Position numbers and translations under genes: made by a program. Of a DNA stretch of 64,000 bases, positions 47,201 through 58,138 are shown in pieces. Positions within the stretch are counted from its first letter, which is position 1. Each line of letters begins with the position of its first letter. Below the pieces are notes generated by a model. The model did no database searches. It was not told where the DNA came from and saw nothing but the letters and a program-made list of their open reading frames with translations. The DNA is from Symbiodinium natans (lineage: Eukaryota > Sar > Dinophyceae > Suessiales > Symbiodiniaceae), in contig CAJNDS010000226.1 in assembly GCA_905221605.1 (NCBI GenBank), positions 62,001 to 126,000 on the forward strand. The letters run 5' to 3'.

Positions 47201-48100
47201 ACGCTACATGAGGCTTACATGCAGCGGGACTTCGAAGACCCCCGTGCAACGCCAAAATCTTGCAGAGTTCCCACTGCCCCCGCGGCGCGAACACATCATG
47301 ATGGCCTCGCGACGACATGTCTACTATGCCCTATACGGTACCTATAGGTTTCCATACATTGTCGACCATGCTTGCTCTCTAGACGCATCAGCTCGTGCGT
47401 CTGCGCGAGGTCGCGCGCGCGGAGCGCAGGCGGAGCCCTCTACGTAGCGTGCTCCTGGTGAAAGCTGTTGCCTGGTCGTCTGGCTCGCAACAACCAATGG
47501 GGTTGCACCTGAATGTTGACGCGGCGAAGGTGAGAGGAGAACCCCCCTTTTGAGTGAGCAAGAAGCCATGTCATGGATGGCCAAAAGACTCAAACTTTGA
47601 TACAGGAGATCTGTTGCCGCTGGGCGTCCGAAGGTCATCCCGAACTTGTGCTTGTAGTTTTTGTGGCTGATCTTCTTACCCTCGGCAGGAGTGGGCGAGG
47701 GTTTCCAGACTCGACAGGGGTTCGGGGCGAGGCGTGGTGTTGGGGGAGGTTATTTTGGGGAGTTTGCACATGAAGCCCCAAAGCCTTAGCCCTTTCAGGT
47801 TCAGTGCTGACGGCACTGGCTTTAATTGCTACAAGACAACTTCCGGGACACAACCGGGGGATCAAGCAGTGTAGGGAGGTCCTAAAGACAAAAAGATTAG
47901 GCGCACGTGTCTTTTTCGCTCCTACCATGAGGACTCTTCATCATCGCATTGTGGGGTGCATACAGGGCCTTAACCTTAAACCCATTGAAGGAAACGCCCG
48001 TCTGGGTTCTTTAAACGCCCTTCTAAACCCAAAACCCCTTGGAGGAAGCAAGGGAAGGGCCAAGAACAGCATCCCGAGCAGCCCGTGAGGGCTAAGGGGA
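47201..48100. other. No gene recognised
   Basis: Short overlapping frames on both strands, no domain and no array. Confidence 0.35.
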
Positions 48101-48114
48101 TCCCAGGGTTTTTG

Positions 48115-48186
48115 TCGGGGGGGGGGGGGGGGCGCGCTTCCGCTTCTTGCGAGGCTTGCCGGGCTGATTTCAGGGTTTATTTTTTT

Positions 48187-48227
<41 letters not shown>

Positions 48228-48232
48228 GCGAT
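48115..48232. repeat. Poly-G and T-run/G-run tracts
   Basis: A G run at 48117-48132 and a T16-G37 tract at about 48180-48226. Similar T/G junctions are at 13115-13151. Lengths may be assembly-dependent. Confidence 0.85.
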
Positions 48233-49890
48233 TTTCGGGTTCAGGGCTAAGGGCGTAATTGCCAGAGCACGGTGATGCTCGCGCTGATGGTGACGGAGGC
48301 TCCTGGACAGTTCGGACGAAAAAATCATAAGTATAGTATGGGACCTAAAGACTCCGTAGTTTCATAAGATTGCTTTTCCAACTGGTCAAACCTTTTGTTG
48401 AGTAGAAATCATAGTAGGATCCTTGATGAAAATCTTCAGAACATTCCTCAACTAAGGAGATTCTGAGACTGCCTTCGGTTGCAGCCGCACGCTTGGCTTT
48501 CGAGTTGGGCCTCAAGATTTGGGGCCAAATGTGTTTGTGCCAACCTGTGGCCCAAAATTCGAACACATCAAGTGCGGAGTCGGAGTATGGCAACCTGGGG
48601 CCAGAGAAAGCAAAGAAAGACACCCCCAGGAAGCGTGAGTCCTCGGAACATGCGGCGCCACTCTGGGACAGAGTACACTCAGGGAAGAGGAACGCAAAGC
48701 AACCGTAAACGCAGCAAGCAAGGGATCTTCACAAACTCGGGAGCCCGTAATCCCTTTCACCCGGTAAGAAGCACAGACCGTTTAAAACAATCCCGAGAAG
48801 GGACCCTACATTGTGCATCAGATTCCGAGAACAGGGGAAAACCTGATGTTAGGGGCAAAACTGGGAAAACAACTTCCCAATTCTGCCAGCCCTTGGTGAC
48901 ACTTGGTGAGCCACAGTGTTTCCGAAAGCTCGGTGGTTTCGGCTGAAACGGCAGAGCGCAACATGGTCTTTCAGGGCACGCCGTGATAAAGCAGGTGACC
49001 ATGGCCGATATATGCAGCAAACCGCATGAAGTCTTGGGAGGAATTGGTGTTCGCGTGTGTACGTTGCAAGACGCTTGGGGCACCCTTTCTTTTGCGCTCG
49101 CCTTGATACCGGTACGCATGGTTCACATCTTCGCAGGTTTCTCCTGCGAGAGGCGCCTGACATGCTCAATGGGCATGTCAAGCGATTCACAAAAAAAAGC
49201 CTTTCGAGAACCTGGAGCAAAGAAAGACGTTGCCGGCAGTCTGGTGAGAAGTTGGCTCCATGTTGCGCAGTGCATGGGGATGCCGGTGGATGCCTCCTTC
49301 TCGCGAGGCAGCAGAAATGGTTCATGGGCGGTGAGTTGAAGCTAGCGGCTGCACCGCCTGGGCCGCCCGGCTCTTGGAGCCAAAGCAAAGAACAAGCAGC
49401 AGTGATGCCAAAAACCTTCGAAATCGAAGGGCTCTCGTGGGCCAACCCCCAGTTGTGAGTTGCAGAGAACGTCATTTTTGTTCAGTGCCAGCTGTGCTTT
49501 CAGCATCAGTCAAGGCTGCAGTGATCCCATAGCTTTCTCTCACTCTCATGCATCTTTTCACAGCTTTATTCGCTTGCTTCATGCGCAGCGTGCGCATGCA
49601 GAGTCTCCGACTGTGATGAGTTGTTGGTTGTTTGAGGTGCTGTGACGACACAGGATCCTGGTTCCGCTGCTTCCCCGAGTTCTCACAGGAACCTAAGCGG
49701 ACAAGACAAGACAAGTGTGGGATCTGCTCTGTGTTGGCCTCTCCAATTCCCTTGGGGAACACTATGCTCCGGGCTATGCGTGATAGCTGTGATGACTCTT
49801 TGAAACCCTCCGATGCGCCCCAGGACAGTTTACAGGAAGAGGCATTTTGTGGGTGACGAGTGCTTTTGCTGACTAGCGCTGCTCTTGGAC
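48233..49890. other. Telomere-word-free stretch with mixed frames
   Basis: Frames of 118-208 codons overlap on both strands at 48480-49475 (for example plus-strand MADICSKPHEVLGGIGVRVC at 49001). Their mixed composition hints at an old coding sequence, but no domain is visible and the strands cannot be told apart. Confidence 0.3.
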
Positions 49891-49894
49891 GAGG

Positions 49895-50132
49895 CATGGT
49901 GTGCTGCGCGGTCGCCCGGGACACTCCCGCCTCCTCGACCGGGCTCGGTCCCCAGGGGGCCTTGCCACACATGTACAAGCAGCGCGTGACCAGACAGCAA
50001 CAAAAAACAAGGAGTTACCACACAGGGGCGCACTTTTTTGTTTGCTGTGCGGTCGCGGGTGGGACTTGCTCATTCCCGCCTCCTTGGCCATGCTGGGTTT
50101 GAAAACAACCCCAGCGCGCGACCACACAGCGA
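49895..50132. repeat. Two diverged foldback units in tandem
   Basis: Unit 2 (about 50045-50132) starts GCTGTGCGGTCGCG and ends CGCGACCACACAGC, nearly perfect inverted ends. Unit 1 (about 49897-50004) shares GCGCGGTCGCC, ACTCCCGCCTCCT and a GTGACCAGACAGC end, more diverged. Confidence 0.6.
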
Positions 50133-50559
50133 AAAACCGCGTTCCCTTAAAACCGAACCATCCCCGTTCTGAGTATGTACTGCTGGCCCACCTGCATTCC
50201 TAATTAATGTGGCGACTTCACTAACATTCTCGAACAAGGTTTAGGCTTTAGGGATTTTTGCCTTCTCCAAAGCTTTGCCAACTCTGCTGCCACATTCGGG
50301 AAGCCTAAACCCTCAAGACAAAATAAATAGAAATTGTATGCGGCTTTCGTCTGAATTTCCCAAGTATTTGTCTAAACAGCTGACAAGCAGAGTTCAAAGT
50401 AGATTCATCCAAAGCGCCTGGGAGGCCAAATGCTCAGTTTCCCTGGAGGAAAGGCCCTGAGAGGTTGGTTTGAAGCGTCCCCACAAGGCCGCCCATAGAG
50501 TTCCAGGATAAGTTAGGTTCTGGAAAGAAACTTTCGCTCACAACATTCGTTCAAAACGC

Positions 50560-50955
50560 TTCGTTCAAAACCTTGTTGGGACCCTGACCCAAACACGTCT
50601 CCCACCCAGCCATGACATTCAGGTACTTCACGTCTGGCAACGTTTCGTTTCCGACCCAGCCATGATACAACGATTCTGAAAAAAAGTCGAAAAAGAGAAA
50701 CACTTCGTTGAAAAAAATCGTGGAACAGTTCGGTGAAAACGTTTCGGTCCCCCAGCCAACCCCCCCCCCCCCCCCCAACATCCCCCGCCAGCCCACCTCC
50801 CAACCCCCGTCCCCTCTCCAGCGCACCACCACCCCAAAAACTAATAATATGTTCTGAAAGAGAAACGTTTCAGCAAAAACGTTTCAGCAAAAACGTTTCA
50901 GTAGGAACGGCTCGTTGAAAAAGTTTCGTCAAAAACGTTTCGTTGAAAACCCAAA
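50560..50955. repeat. AAACGTTTC-centred short repeats
   Basis: AAAACGTTTCAG and AAAAACGTTTCGT recur, three of them directly in tandem at 50860-50910, next to a poly-C at 50761-50776. Confidence 0.75.
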
Positions 50956-51088
50956 CCCCACATCAACTTCAAAAAGCCCTAAACCCGAAACCCCATAAAA
51001 TTTCTGTAACCCCTAAACGGCCCTAAACCCTGTACAATTTCTATAAACCCTCAAAGGCCTGAAAACCCTGAACCTGGGCTCCTGTTGC

Positions 51089-51151
51089 ATCTTGGAAGGA
51101 GCCGCTGCCCTGCCGGATCGCCACCCAGCCGATGACCTCGTCGCTTTGGAC
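51089..51151 (-). CDS. Candidate internal exon, lectin-like repeat?
   Basis: Exactly 21 codons between a CAG|G acceptor and a GC donor read VQSDEVIGWVAIRQGSGSFQ. The pattern E-x-x-G-W-x-A-I-x-x-G-x-G recalls tandem extracellular modules in dinoflagellate proteins, as far as I remember them. A second coding-like stretch, CRDKSAPFRPYGFGMK, lies at about 51245-51295 upstream in gene sense. Confidence 0.35.
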
Positions 51152-51349
51152 CTGAAGTGCTAGGACCCTTTCAACCGACTTAAACCCTCTGAAACATCTT
51201 TTTTTCCATACGAAATCAGATCCTTCATACTCAGATCACACCTTCATCCCGAAGCCGTAGGGGCGGAAGGGGGCGCTCTTGTCTCGGCATCTCACGAAAA
51301 CTGTTGCTCGAGCACCTGAACATGTAGGTCGTTTGTAAGTTGTTTCGGG

Positions 51350-52200
51350 TTTAGGGTTTAGGGTCGTTTAGGGTCGAGGGTTTCGTGCCCGATTGTCAAC
51401 TCCGAAATTTAGAGGTTAATGCTTGTTTCCCAGTGCTTTTCTAGTGATATTCCATCTGACTCTTGGTTTGCAACGTCATCCTCCTCTGACTCTTTGAAAA
51501 ACTCGTGAACTCTCTTGGTAGCGTATCGTAGGTCATTATCAAAAGGACTTGAGGAAAACAGTTGCGGTGGGGGGGTCCCGAGGGCTTTGTCCGCAGCCTG
51601 GAAGCAAACGTGTTGGGTCTGTGACAGAAGGAGGGAGCGAACAAGGGCGAACACAGGGTTGTGCTTTGTTTCTGTGTTCATAGGTCCGTAACCGATGACA
51701 CCCCGCTTCAGCATGTGAGTGATTTCCATGTGGTGCGGAATCCAAGACACATGAAGCAAGCATCCAACCTTCGGATCGTATCGCTCCCTCTTGCGGACCG
51801 GACTTGAGGGCAGAAACCCATTCTCAAGGTCACATTTTCCTGTCGAAGTGTGAGCGTTGCTTCAGACTGTTGCCTTTTTTCCTGTGAGGCAGGACACATG
51901 TTGCATTGGGTGCAAGTTGGGTCAAGTTGAGCACCAAACAAGACATCCCAAACCCCCTTCCACAAACCACCCGCCAGACCCTTAACCCAAACCCTGAATC
52001 CTTGGACCCTGAATCCTTCGGCCCCTTCGACCCTTAGACCCTAAACCCTAAACCCTAAACCCCGAACCCTTAGACCCCTCAACCCTCAAACCCTGAACCC
52101 TTAGACCCCTGAACCCTCAAACCTTTGCTCTGTGGCCCCGGGCATGCGAAGCGGAGTGTGACCCTGTCTCAGAAAGCTCCAGAGCAACCTGGAGTCTTCG
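51350..52200. other. No gene recognised
   Basis: TTTAGGG words at 51345-51385 and CCCTAAA-like words at 51970-52115. A minus-strand frame at 51409-51759 has no domain. Confidence 0.35.
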
Positions 52201-52548
52201 GGTTGAGGGTTTAGCTTTTAGGGTTAAGGGTTTAGGGTTGAGGGTTAGGGTTTAGGGTTTGCTGTGATAGGGCGTAGATGCTGTGAAGGTGAGGTTTCGG
52301 AACAAGCTTGAAAGCTTCGGTGAGGTGCGAAGAGCAGCTTTGGCCCGATTGCGGAGGGCCATCTAACACTTTTAGTTTTTCTAGAAGGGACCAGTACTGG
52401 TCCCCACAAAAAACGTGGTCCGGTACCGGGCCCATCGTGGGCGCTACCGACCCCCATGCTGTGGGAGGCGGGCGAGCGACCTGGGTCGGCTTGCGCCATC
52501 GAGGTCGAAGGGCTTAAGCACCGCCCCCCAACGTGGGGCGCGGCCACG

Positions 52549-52577
52549 CCCTGAGTTTAGGGTTTAGGGTTTAGGGT

Positions 52578-52632
<55 letters not shown>

Positions 52633-52683
52633 GGTTGAGAGGGTTGAGGGGGTTGAGGGTTGAGGGTTTAGGGTTTAGGGTGT
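52549..52683. repeat. TTTAGGG and GGGTTGA heptamer blocks
   Basis: It begins CGCCCTGAGTTTAGGG, passes into about nine GGGTTGA units and returns to GGGTTTA. Confidence 0.92.
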
Positions 52684-52780
52684 GTCAGGGGAGGGCGCGC
52701 GCTCGGGTGTGAAACACCCCGGGCTGCGCGCTCGCGTTGCCCGTCAACCCACCCGGGCCACCCAAACTATACTCTATTAG
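52684..52780. mobile_element. Short element inside telomere-like array, copy 1
   Basis: A GC-rich unit of about 97 bp is flanked by TTTAGGG on both sides. It starts TGTGTCAGG, contains GTGTGAAACACCCC and ends ATACTCTATTAGGG. A diverged copy in the same context is at 56498-56600. It has no ORF. Element status is inference. Confidence 0.45.
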
Positions 52781-52794
52781 GGTTTAGGGTTTAT

Positions 52795-52995
52795 GGAATT
52801 TAGGCCCCAAACCCTCGTCCTTAAACCCTCGTCGCTAAACCCTCGTACGAGGATTTAGGCCCTAAACCCTCGTCGCGAAACCCTCGTACGAGGTTTTAGG
52901 CCCTAAACCCTCGTCCTAAACCCTCGTCCTAAACCCTCGTACGAGGATTTTGGCCCTAAATCCTCGTCCTAAACCCTCGTCAGTGCCTACAAATT
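52795..52995. repeat. CCCTCGTACGAGG palindrome repeats
   Basis: The palindrome CCTCGTACGAGG occurs three times with AAACCCTCGTC words between, giving an imperfect repeat of about 55-65 bp. Each can form a hairpin. Confidence 0.85.
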
Positions 52996-53019
52996 GGTCG
53001 TTGATAGGAGGTTTTAGGG

Positions 53020-53068
53020 TTTATATATATATATATACATATATATATGTATATATATATATATAGGC
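53020..53068. repeat. (AT)n microsatellite
   Basis: TATATATA with ATACATAT interruptions. Confidence 0.92.
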
Positions 53069-53227
53069 CTAGTACTGGCGAGTGTCCCAATGCTTAGCGG
53101 TGGCACGGCTGAAACTCTGATGAGACAGTAGAGGCTGCTGTGGCAGGCGCATTGTATGTGCGAATGCCCTATGAAGCCGCTTGGCCGAGGGGGTCGCTGC
53201 GGTCGGCCACGTGGCCGACCGGCAAGC

Positions 53228-53499
53228 GCCCTGAGTTTAGGGTTTAGGGTTTAGGGTTTAGGGTTTAGGGTTTAGGGTTTAGGGTTTAGGGTTTAGGGTT
53301 TAGGGTTTAGGGTTTAGGGTTTAGGGTTTAGGGTTTAGGGTTTGGGGTAGGGTTTAGGGTTTAGGGTTAGGGTTTAGGGTTTAGGGTTTAGGGTTTAGGG
53401 TTTAGGGTTTAGGGTTTAGGGTTTAGGGTTTAGGGTTTAGGGTTTAGGGTTTAGGGTTTAGGGTTTAGGGTTTAGGGTTTAGGGTTTAGGGTTTAGGGT
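53228..53499. repeat. Long TTTAGGG array
   Basis: About thirty-seven units with two small irregularities near 53343-53365. Its left edge, GCGCCCTGAGTTTAGGG, matches the left edge of the array at 52549. Confidence 0.96.
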
Positions 53500-54765
53500 A
53501 ATTGCATCGTTCCCGTGCTGGGTTTAGGGTTTGGGGGTTTGGGTCTTTGTTTCGACCGGACAGCAAGGCTCCTATTGTTTGTTGCGGAAACGGCCTTTCT
53601 CCGGAAGCAGAGGCTGCTGCCCAGGCTGCTTGCTCAAAAAAGCGTCCGCAAAACCCCCCTCAACCCAGCCAAAGCCCCCGAATCTCTACCCAAGCCCTAA
53701 ACTTTTCTTAAACACACTCCCCTGCGCACTGGTGAAGACATACCAAAGACTCTACTCCGCAAACGTCCCCAAATCCCCTAGCCCTAGACCTTGTGAACTC
53801 AACTCTACTCAGGGACTGATTCTCTTAAGGAAGCCTAAGGCATAAAACAACAATCAGCTAGGCGGCAGTAGGTGATCGAAGAATATCTTTCCCTAATAAC
53901 CCTAAACCCTAAACCCTAAACCCCAAACCCTAAACCCTAAACCCTAAATCCCACACTAGGGAAGGCCCGGCACCCAGGCATCGGTTGCGTGGACGGCGTT
54001 GACCCCGACCTCGGGGGAGGAATCCGGGCTCCCTCAACTAGGCTGGCCCTTAAAGCCCTCTGCCAAATATTCCTGAATATCTTAACTGTCTAGTACCTAG
54101 GGGTTTTAAAGGTTAACCTTTGGGACTATAAGGTGAATGTATTGACCCAAAAAGGTTAAAGGTTACCTACTCTACTACTAAGATATGATCCTCTTGAACC
54201 CACTAAGGGAAAATTATAAAATGTTTGAAGGGCCTTCCGGGAAATCCAGCGGACCTGGAAACAAAATTGGCAAAGGAGAAAATCCGGAAGTACCTGGTGA
54301 TAGGAACCCTAGCAAAATTGGAATTCTCGCTGCTTCTTAGGAAATAAAGTGCCCAATAAATAAACATTGTTTCCCAAATGCCCCTAAGTCATTCCCGACC
54401 AAGAGCCGTAAGTTCAGGGGTCTGGGTAGACAGGAGAGTTTGGGGTGGGCGGGGGGTTGGGTTGGGTTGTCTTGAAGTTTGGGGTTTAGGGGTTTGGGTG
54501 CTTAGGAGTGGTTTAAGTGTTGAGGGTTTCAGTTGCTTGGAGTTTCGTGGTTTAGAGGTAGTTGGGGCTTCGGTTTCCTAAGAGCCATAACGAGGGAGTC
54601 GTAAAAATGGAATCGCATCACTTGTTGCGAGGGCTCCTGATTGGTCCGGGACGCGTGGGTCTGGGACAGTTTTGTGGGTTCTCTATGATAGAGGCTCTAA
54701 ACTGAGGAAATAGAGGCAAACCAAAGCTTCCAGTATGCAGGGCACCCCAAAGGGCTCCCAAAATC
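53500..54765. other. No gene recognised
   Basis: CCCTAAA words at 53895-53950. A plus-strand stretch at 53565-53640 (KAPIVCCGNGLSPEAEAAAQ) looks coding but has no clear acceptor. Nothing else is supported. Confidence 0.35.
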
Positions 54766-54960
54766 CTACTTTCCAGTGCCAAATGCACCCTCAGTATCGG
54801 CTCGGCAGTGCTGAGCGGCCGTCATCCATGGTTGCGAATTCCCTGTTGGCAGGCCAAACTCATTGTTGGTCGTCTGAATGGCCGTCAAGAAAGCTGGCGC
54901 TTCCTTAGCGAGTTTGAACAAATGAGGCAGGGTTTCAGCGCTCTGAGACTGTGATGGGAA
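54766..54960 (-). CDS. Candidate coding fragment, unknown
   Basis: An open minus-strand stretch reads SAETLPHLFKLAKEAPAFL, then NNEFGLPTGNSQPWMTAAQ. It has mixed, protein-like composition over about 60 codons, better than the opposite strand. No domain, no start and no defined splice sites. It could be a retroelement relic. Confidence 0.3.
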   Translation of the reverse strand, partial: FPSQSQSAETLPHLFKLAKEAPAFLTAIQTTNNEFGLPTGNSQPWMTAAQHCRADTEGAFGTGK

Positions 54961-54974
54961 GATGCACAGTACCC

Positions 54975-55700
54975 AGGGCCATCGACGCAAAACCCCAGCG
55001 CAGAATCCATGTGGGAACGCAAGAGCATTCCAAGGGTCCTCCAAACACACCAACAGCACTCCGCTCCAGACAACGGAAGAACATCCTTCAAGAGAACTTC
55101 AAGTCTTCAAGAGCATCCCAAGAGCCCCCCAAGAACACTTGAACACTTCGAGGACTACGCTTTTGGGGAGATGAAAGAGCGACTTGGCGCCACTCAAGCT
55201 CAGTCCTCGGCGTTTGCGCTACAAAAGTCGACTTTCGAGATCTTTCGAGCCACCTCCGGACGTCCTCTCGGCACACTACGTATAACTATCGACTTTCGGC
55301 ACTGTCCTGCAAAAACACCACAAGCGAGCGACAGTTTCGCATTTCGCGAACTCGCCCAAAAGCGACGACAGCTTCGAATTTACAGCGCCACGTATGGCAT
55401 GCGCTTCGCGGGCGCTTCGCGGGCGCTTCGCGCATGTTTCACAGGCGCTTCGCGGGCGCTTCGCGAGCAACTCAAGCTAACCACCCAATCTACGAGTCGT
55501 GCGATGGTCCAAGACACCATGACTTCTCCGGAGTAGTCTCCAAGTTCAGTATGCGAACCTTCTCCGAACAATTCCCCGAACCTTCTCCGAACTTTCTCCG
55601 AACAATTCCCCGAACCTCCGAGACAAGTTTCAGGAAAAGCTTGCGCGAAGCTCACCTGGGTCCAGCCCGACTCGCTGCCTCGGTGTCGAGGTCGAGTCAA
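54975..55700. repeat. GCGCTTCGCGG and CCGAACCTTCT short tandems
   Basis: About six GCGCTTCGCGG units at 55408-55472 and CCGAACCTTCTCCGAAC-like units at 55555-55620, within a stretch rich in AAGAG/CTTCG words. A 175-codon frame runs through it and is not supported. Confidence 0.6.
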
Positions 55701-56289
55701 GGCCATGGCGCAGCTGAAAAAAACTCCCTCAAGCCCCTACCGCAGTCCTCTGCCATCCCAAAAAAAGCTCGCCCCCCCCCAAAAAAAGCTCGCGCCCTCA
55801 CAATTCCCTGCACTTCCCTGTGTCATCCATGCGGCTGGAGCCCTTGCAACTGTCGCCCTGCCTCGGCTTTCCCGCTTTGCACGGCTTGGCACCAGATTTT
55901 GGCAGGCTTCAGGGTTTGAGAGCAGCTCTACCCGAAAAAAAAACTTACAGCCCTTCGGGCCCCAAACCCACCATTGCTTCAGATTCAAGCCCCTGAGATC
56001 TCAACTTCCCCCGGACAGTCTGGACTTGAGGGTGGTCGCCGTGTTGGGGTCTGCGGCTTTGGGACGATTCAGAGTGTAGACTTCGCCCCAACCCCCCCTT
56101 CCGACCTGATTTGGCCCCCCAAGTCTGGGGCAGCATCCCCCAAAGAAGATTCCCACGCGCCCTTCTAGGGATGCTCTCCGCCTCAATGCGTAAAAAACAA
56201 TGGGTTTCTACGGAATATGATACATGTATGCCATTGAGACGTTCATTCATACTGCATTTTAATGTAAAACTGGTCTCTTCTGTGCCGCC

Positions 56290-56349
56290 CCGGCGGCATG
56301 ATCTTGTGAAGGGAGGTCGTCCCTGCATCAATCCAGAGCGAGTCGGCAC
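56290..56349 (-). CDS. Candidate exon, unknown protein
   Basis: After a CAG|G acceptor the frame reads ADSLWIDAGTTSLHKIMPPG. The D-S-x-W/F-I start is seen in carbohydrate-binding modules, so it might pair with the candidate at 51089-51151. The donor is not clear. Confidence 0.3.
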
Positions 56350-56395
56350 CTGGCTTCGGAGGGCTCAGGTGGGTCGAGGGGTCAAAGGGGAAAGG

Positions 56396-56497
56396 GGTTT
56401 AGGGGTTTAGGGTTTAGGGTTTAGGGTTTAGGGATTAGGGTTTAGGGTTTAGGGTTTAGGGTTTAGGGTTTAGGGTTTAGGGTTTAGGGTTTAGGGT
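56396..56497. repeat. TTTAGGG array
   Basis: About fourteen units, one with an A for T change. Confidence 0.95.
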
Positions 56498-56600
56498 GTG
56501 TAGGTCGTATTCGCTCGCTCAAGTGTAAAACGCCCCGAGCCGCTCACTCTCGCTTAGCTCAGTGACACCCACCCTAGACCCACCCAGACTCAACTCTTTT
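56498..56600. mobile_element. Short element inside telomere-like array, copy 2
   Basis: It starts TGTGTAGG, has AAGTGTAAAACGCCCCGAG and ends AACTCTTTTAGGG, in line with the copy at 52684-52780. It is flanked by TTTAGGG on both sides. Confidence 0.45.
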
Positions 56601-56779
56601 AGGGTTTAGGGTTTCTACCCCCAACCCCCTATCCCCTATCAAGGGGGCTTAGTTTTTTGTTTCTTCTTAGTGGGGTTTTCAGGAAACAAAACACCAACCA
56701 GCCATTTCGCGTTTGGGGTCGGCCCCTGACGGGGAAACTCCCTCTCGGGGAAGCGTCTTACAAGGAAGGCCCCTTACTG

Positions 56780-57420
56780 GCGGGGGATGCCCTGGTGAGG
56801 ATGCCCTGGATGCCCTGGTGGGGACGCCCTGGTAGGGCCCAAATGGGGGGTAGGGGTACCCCAGGATATCGTCCCCAAATTGCTCGATTTCCAATGAATT
56901 TATTAAAGAATTTGTATAGAAGAAATGACCCCTGGATTTTTCAGATTCCGGGGATGCCCTGGTGAAGATGCCCTTGGGGCTGCTGGTTGGTGCCCCAGGA
57001 TTGGCCCGAAATTGCTCGACTTCCAGTCAATTTAATCAAGAGTTCGTTTTGAAGAAATGACCCTGCAGTTTTTAAATTTCGGGGATGGTAGGGATGCCCT
57101 GGCGGGGATGCCTTGGTAGGGATGCCCTGGCGGGGATGCCCTGGCAGGAAGGCCCGAAATTGTTCGATTCCAGTAAATTTAATAAAAAAAGAAATGACCC
57201 CGCAGTTTTCAAATTTCGGGGATGCCCTGCTAGGGACGCCCTGGCGGGGATGCCCTGGTAGGGATGCCCTGGTGGGCACGCCCTGGTAGGGCCCAAATGG
57301 GGGGGTGCCCCAGGATTGGCCCGAAATTGCTCGATTTCCAGTAAATTTGGTAAAGAATTCTTTCCCTGCAGTTTTTAAATTTCGGGGATGTACTGGTAGG
57401 GATGCCCTGGTCGGGTTTGC
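56780..57420. repeat. Nested repeat: GGGATGCCCTGG in 130-175-bp units
   Basis: A phrase of about 70 bp (ATTGCTCGA..TCCAGT.AATTTA...GAAATGACCC...TTTCGGGGATG) recurs at about 56878, 57010, 57153 and 57325. It is separated by variable numbers of the 13-15-mer GGGATGCCCTGGT. Frames across it (RASLPGHP) are artefacts. Confidence 0.9.
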
Positions 57421-58130
57421 GCGCTGAGCGCTGCAAGCACGAGGGGCCCGGACCCCCCAATTGAAAAGGTTTCGGGTCTAGGGCTTTGGATTTTCAAGGC
57501 CCTCTTCCAAGCAAGTTCACGAAGCCCTTGGGATATTTCAGATCTCTCCTTATCTGCTTTATCGCATCGGAGGGTTGTCGAAGGCCCAACACGTGGAATA
57601 ATGATGGGAGCTCTTATGGGGTTTCGGGTTTTGGGTCAGGGCTTGAAGGCTTGGAGAGGGGGGGTGGGAGGGGGGGGGGGTGGCGAGAGGGAGGGTGGGC
57701 CTAAGGTTCAGAGAATCGTCGTAGAGTAGAGCTTTGGAGAATCGCAGAAGCACTGCAATTGAGCGGGCGGGTTAAAGGATTTTGGGGGTCCCTTCCGACA
57801 CCTGAAACCCCCAAACCCGAAACCAAACCCCCAAACCCGCAGCCCCGAAACCCCGAAACCCCAACACCCCAAGACCCCAAACCCCGAACCCCGAAACACC
57901 CGAAGGCCTGGTAGCTGGTGGACGCCAGGGGCCACGGCCAAGAAAGAAACCTTTTGAAGTCGAGGAACCCTAAACCCCAAACCCTAAACCTGGAAGCCTG
58001 AACCCTAAACCCACAGGTTTTAAGGGCTTCTAGGCGGGTGTCGAGGGCTTAAGAAATGTTACGGCTCAAGTGGTTTGAGGGTTTTTTTGGGCTGGCGTTG
58101 GAAAAGCGTTCAAACGACTAATACTTCTTG
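57421..58130. other. No gene recognised
   Basis: Poly-G-rich stretch at 57655-57700 and CCCCAAACCC-like words at 57800-57900. No frame with a domain. Confidence 0.35.
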
Positions 58131-58138
58131 AACATACA

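Noticed and set aside
55009-55536. 175-codon frame
   Set aside because: It runs through short tandem repeats and has no domain.
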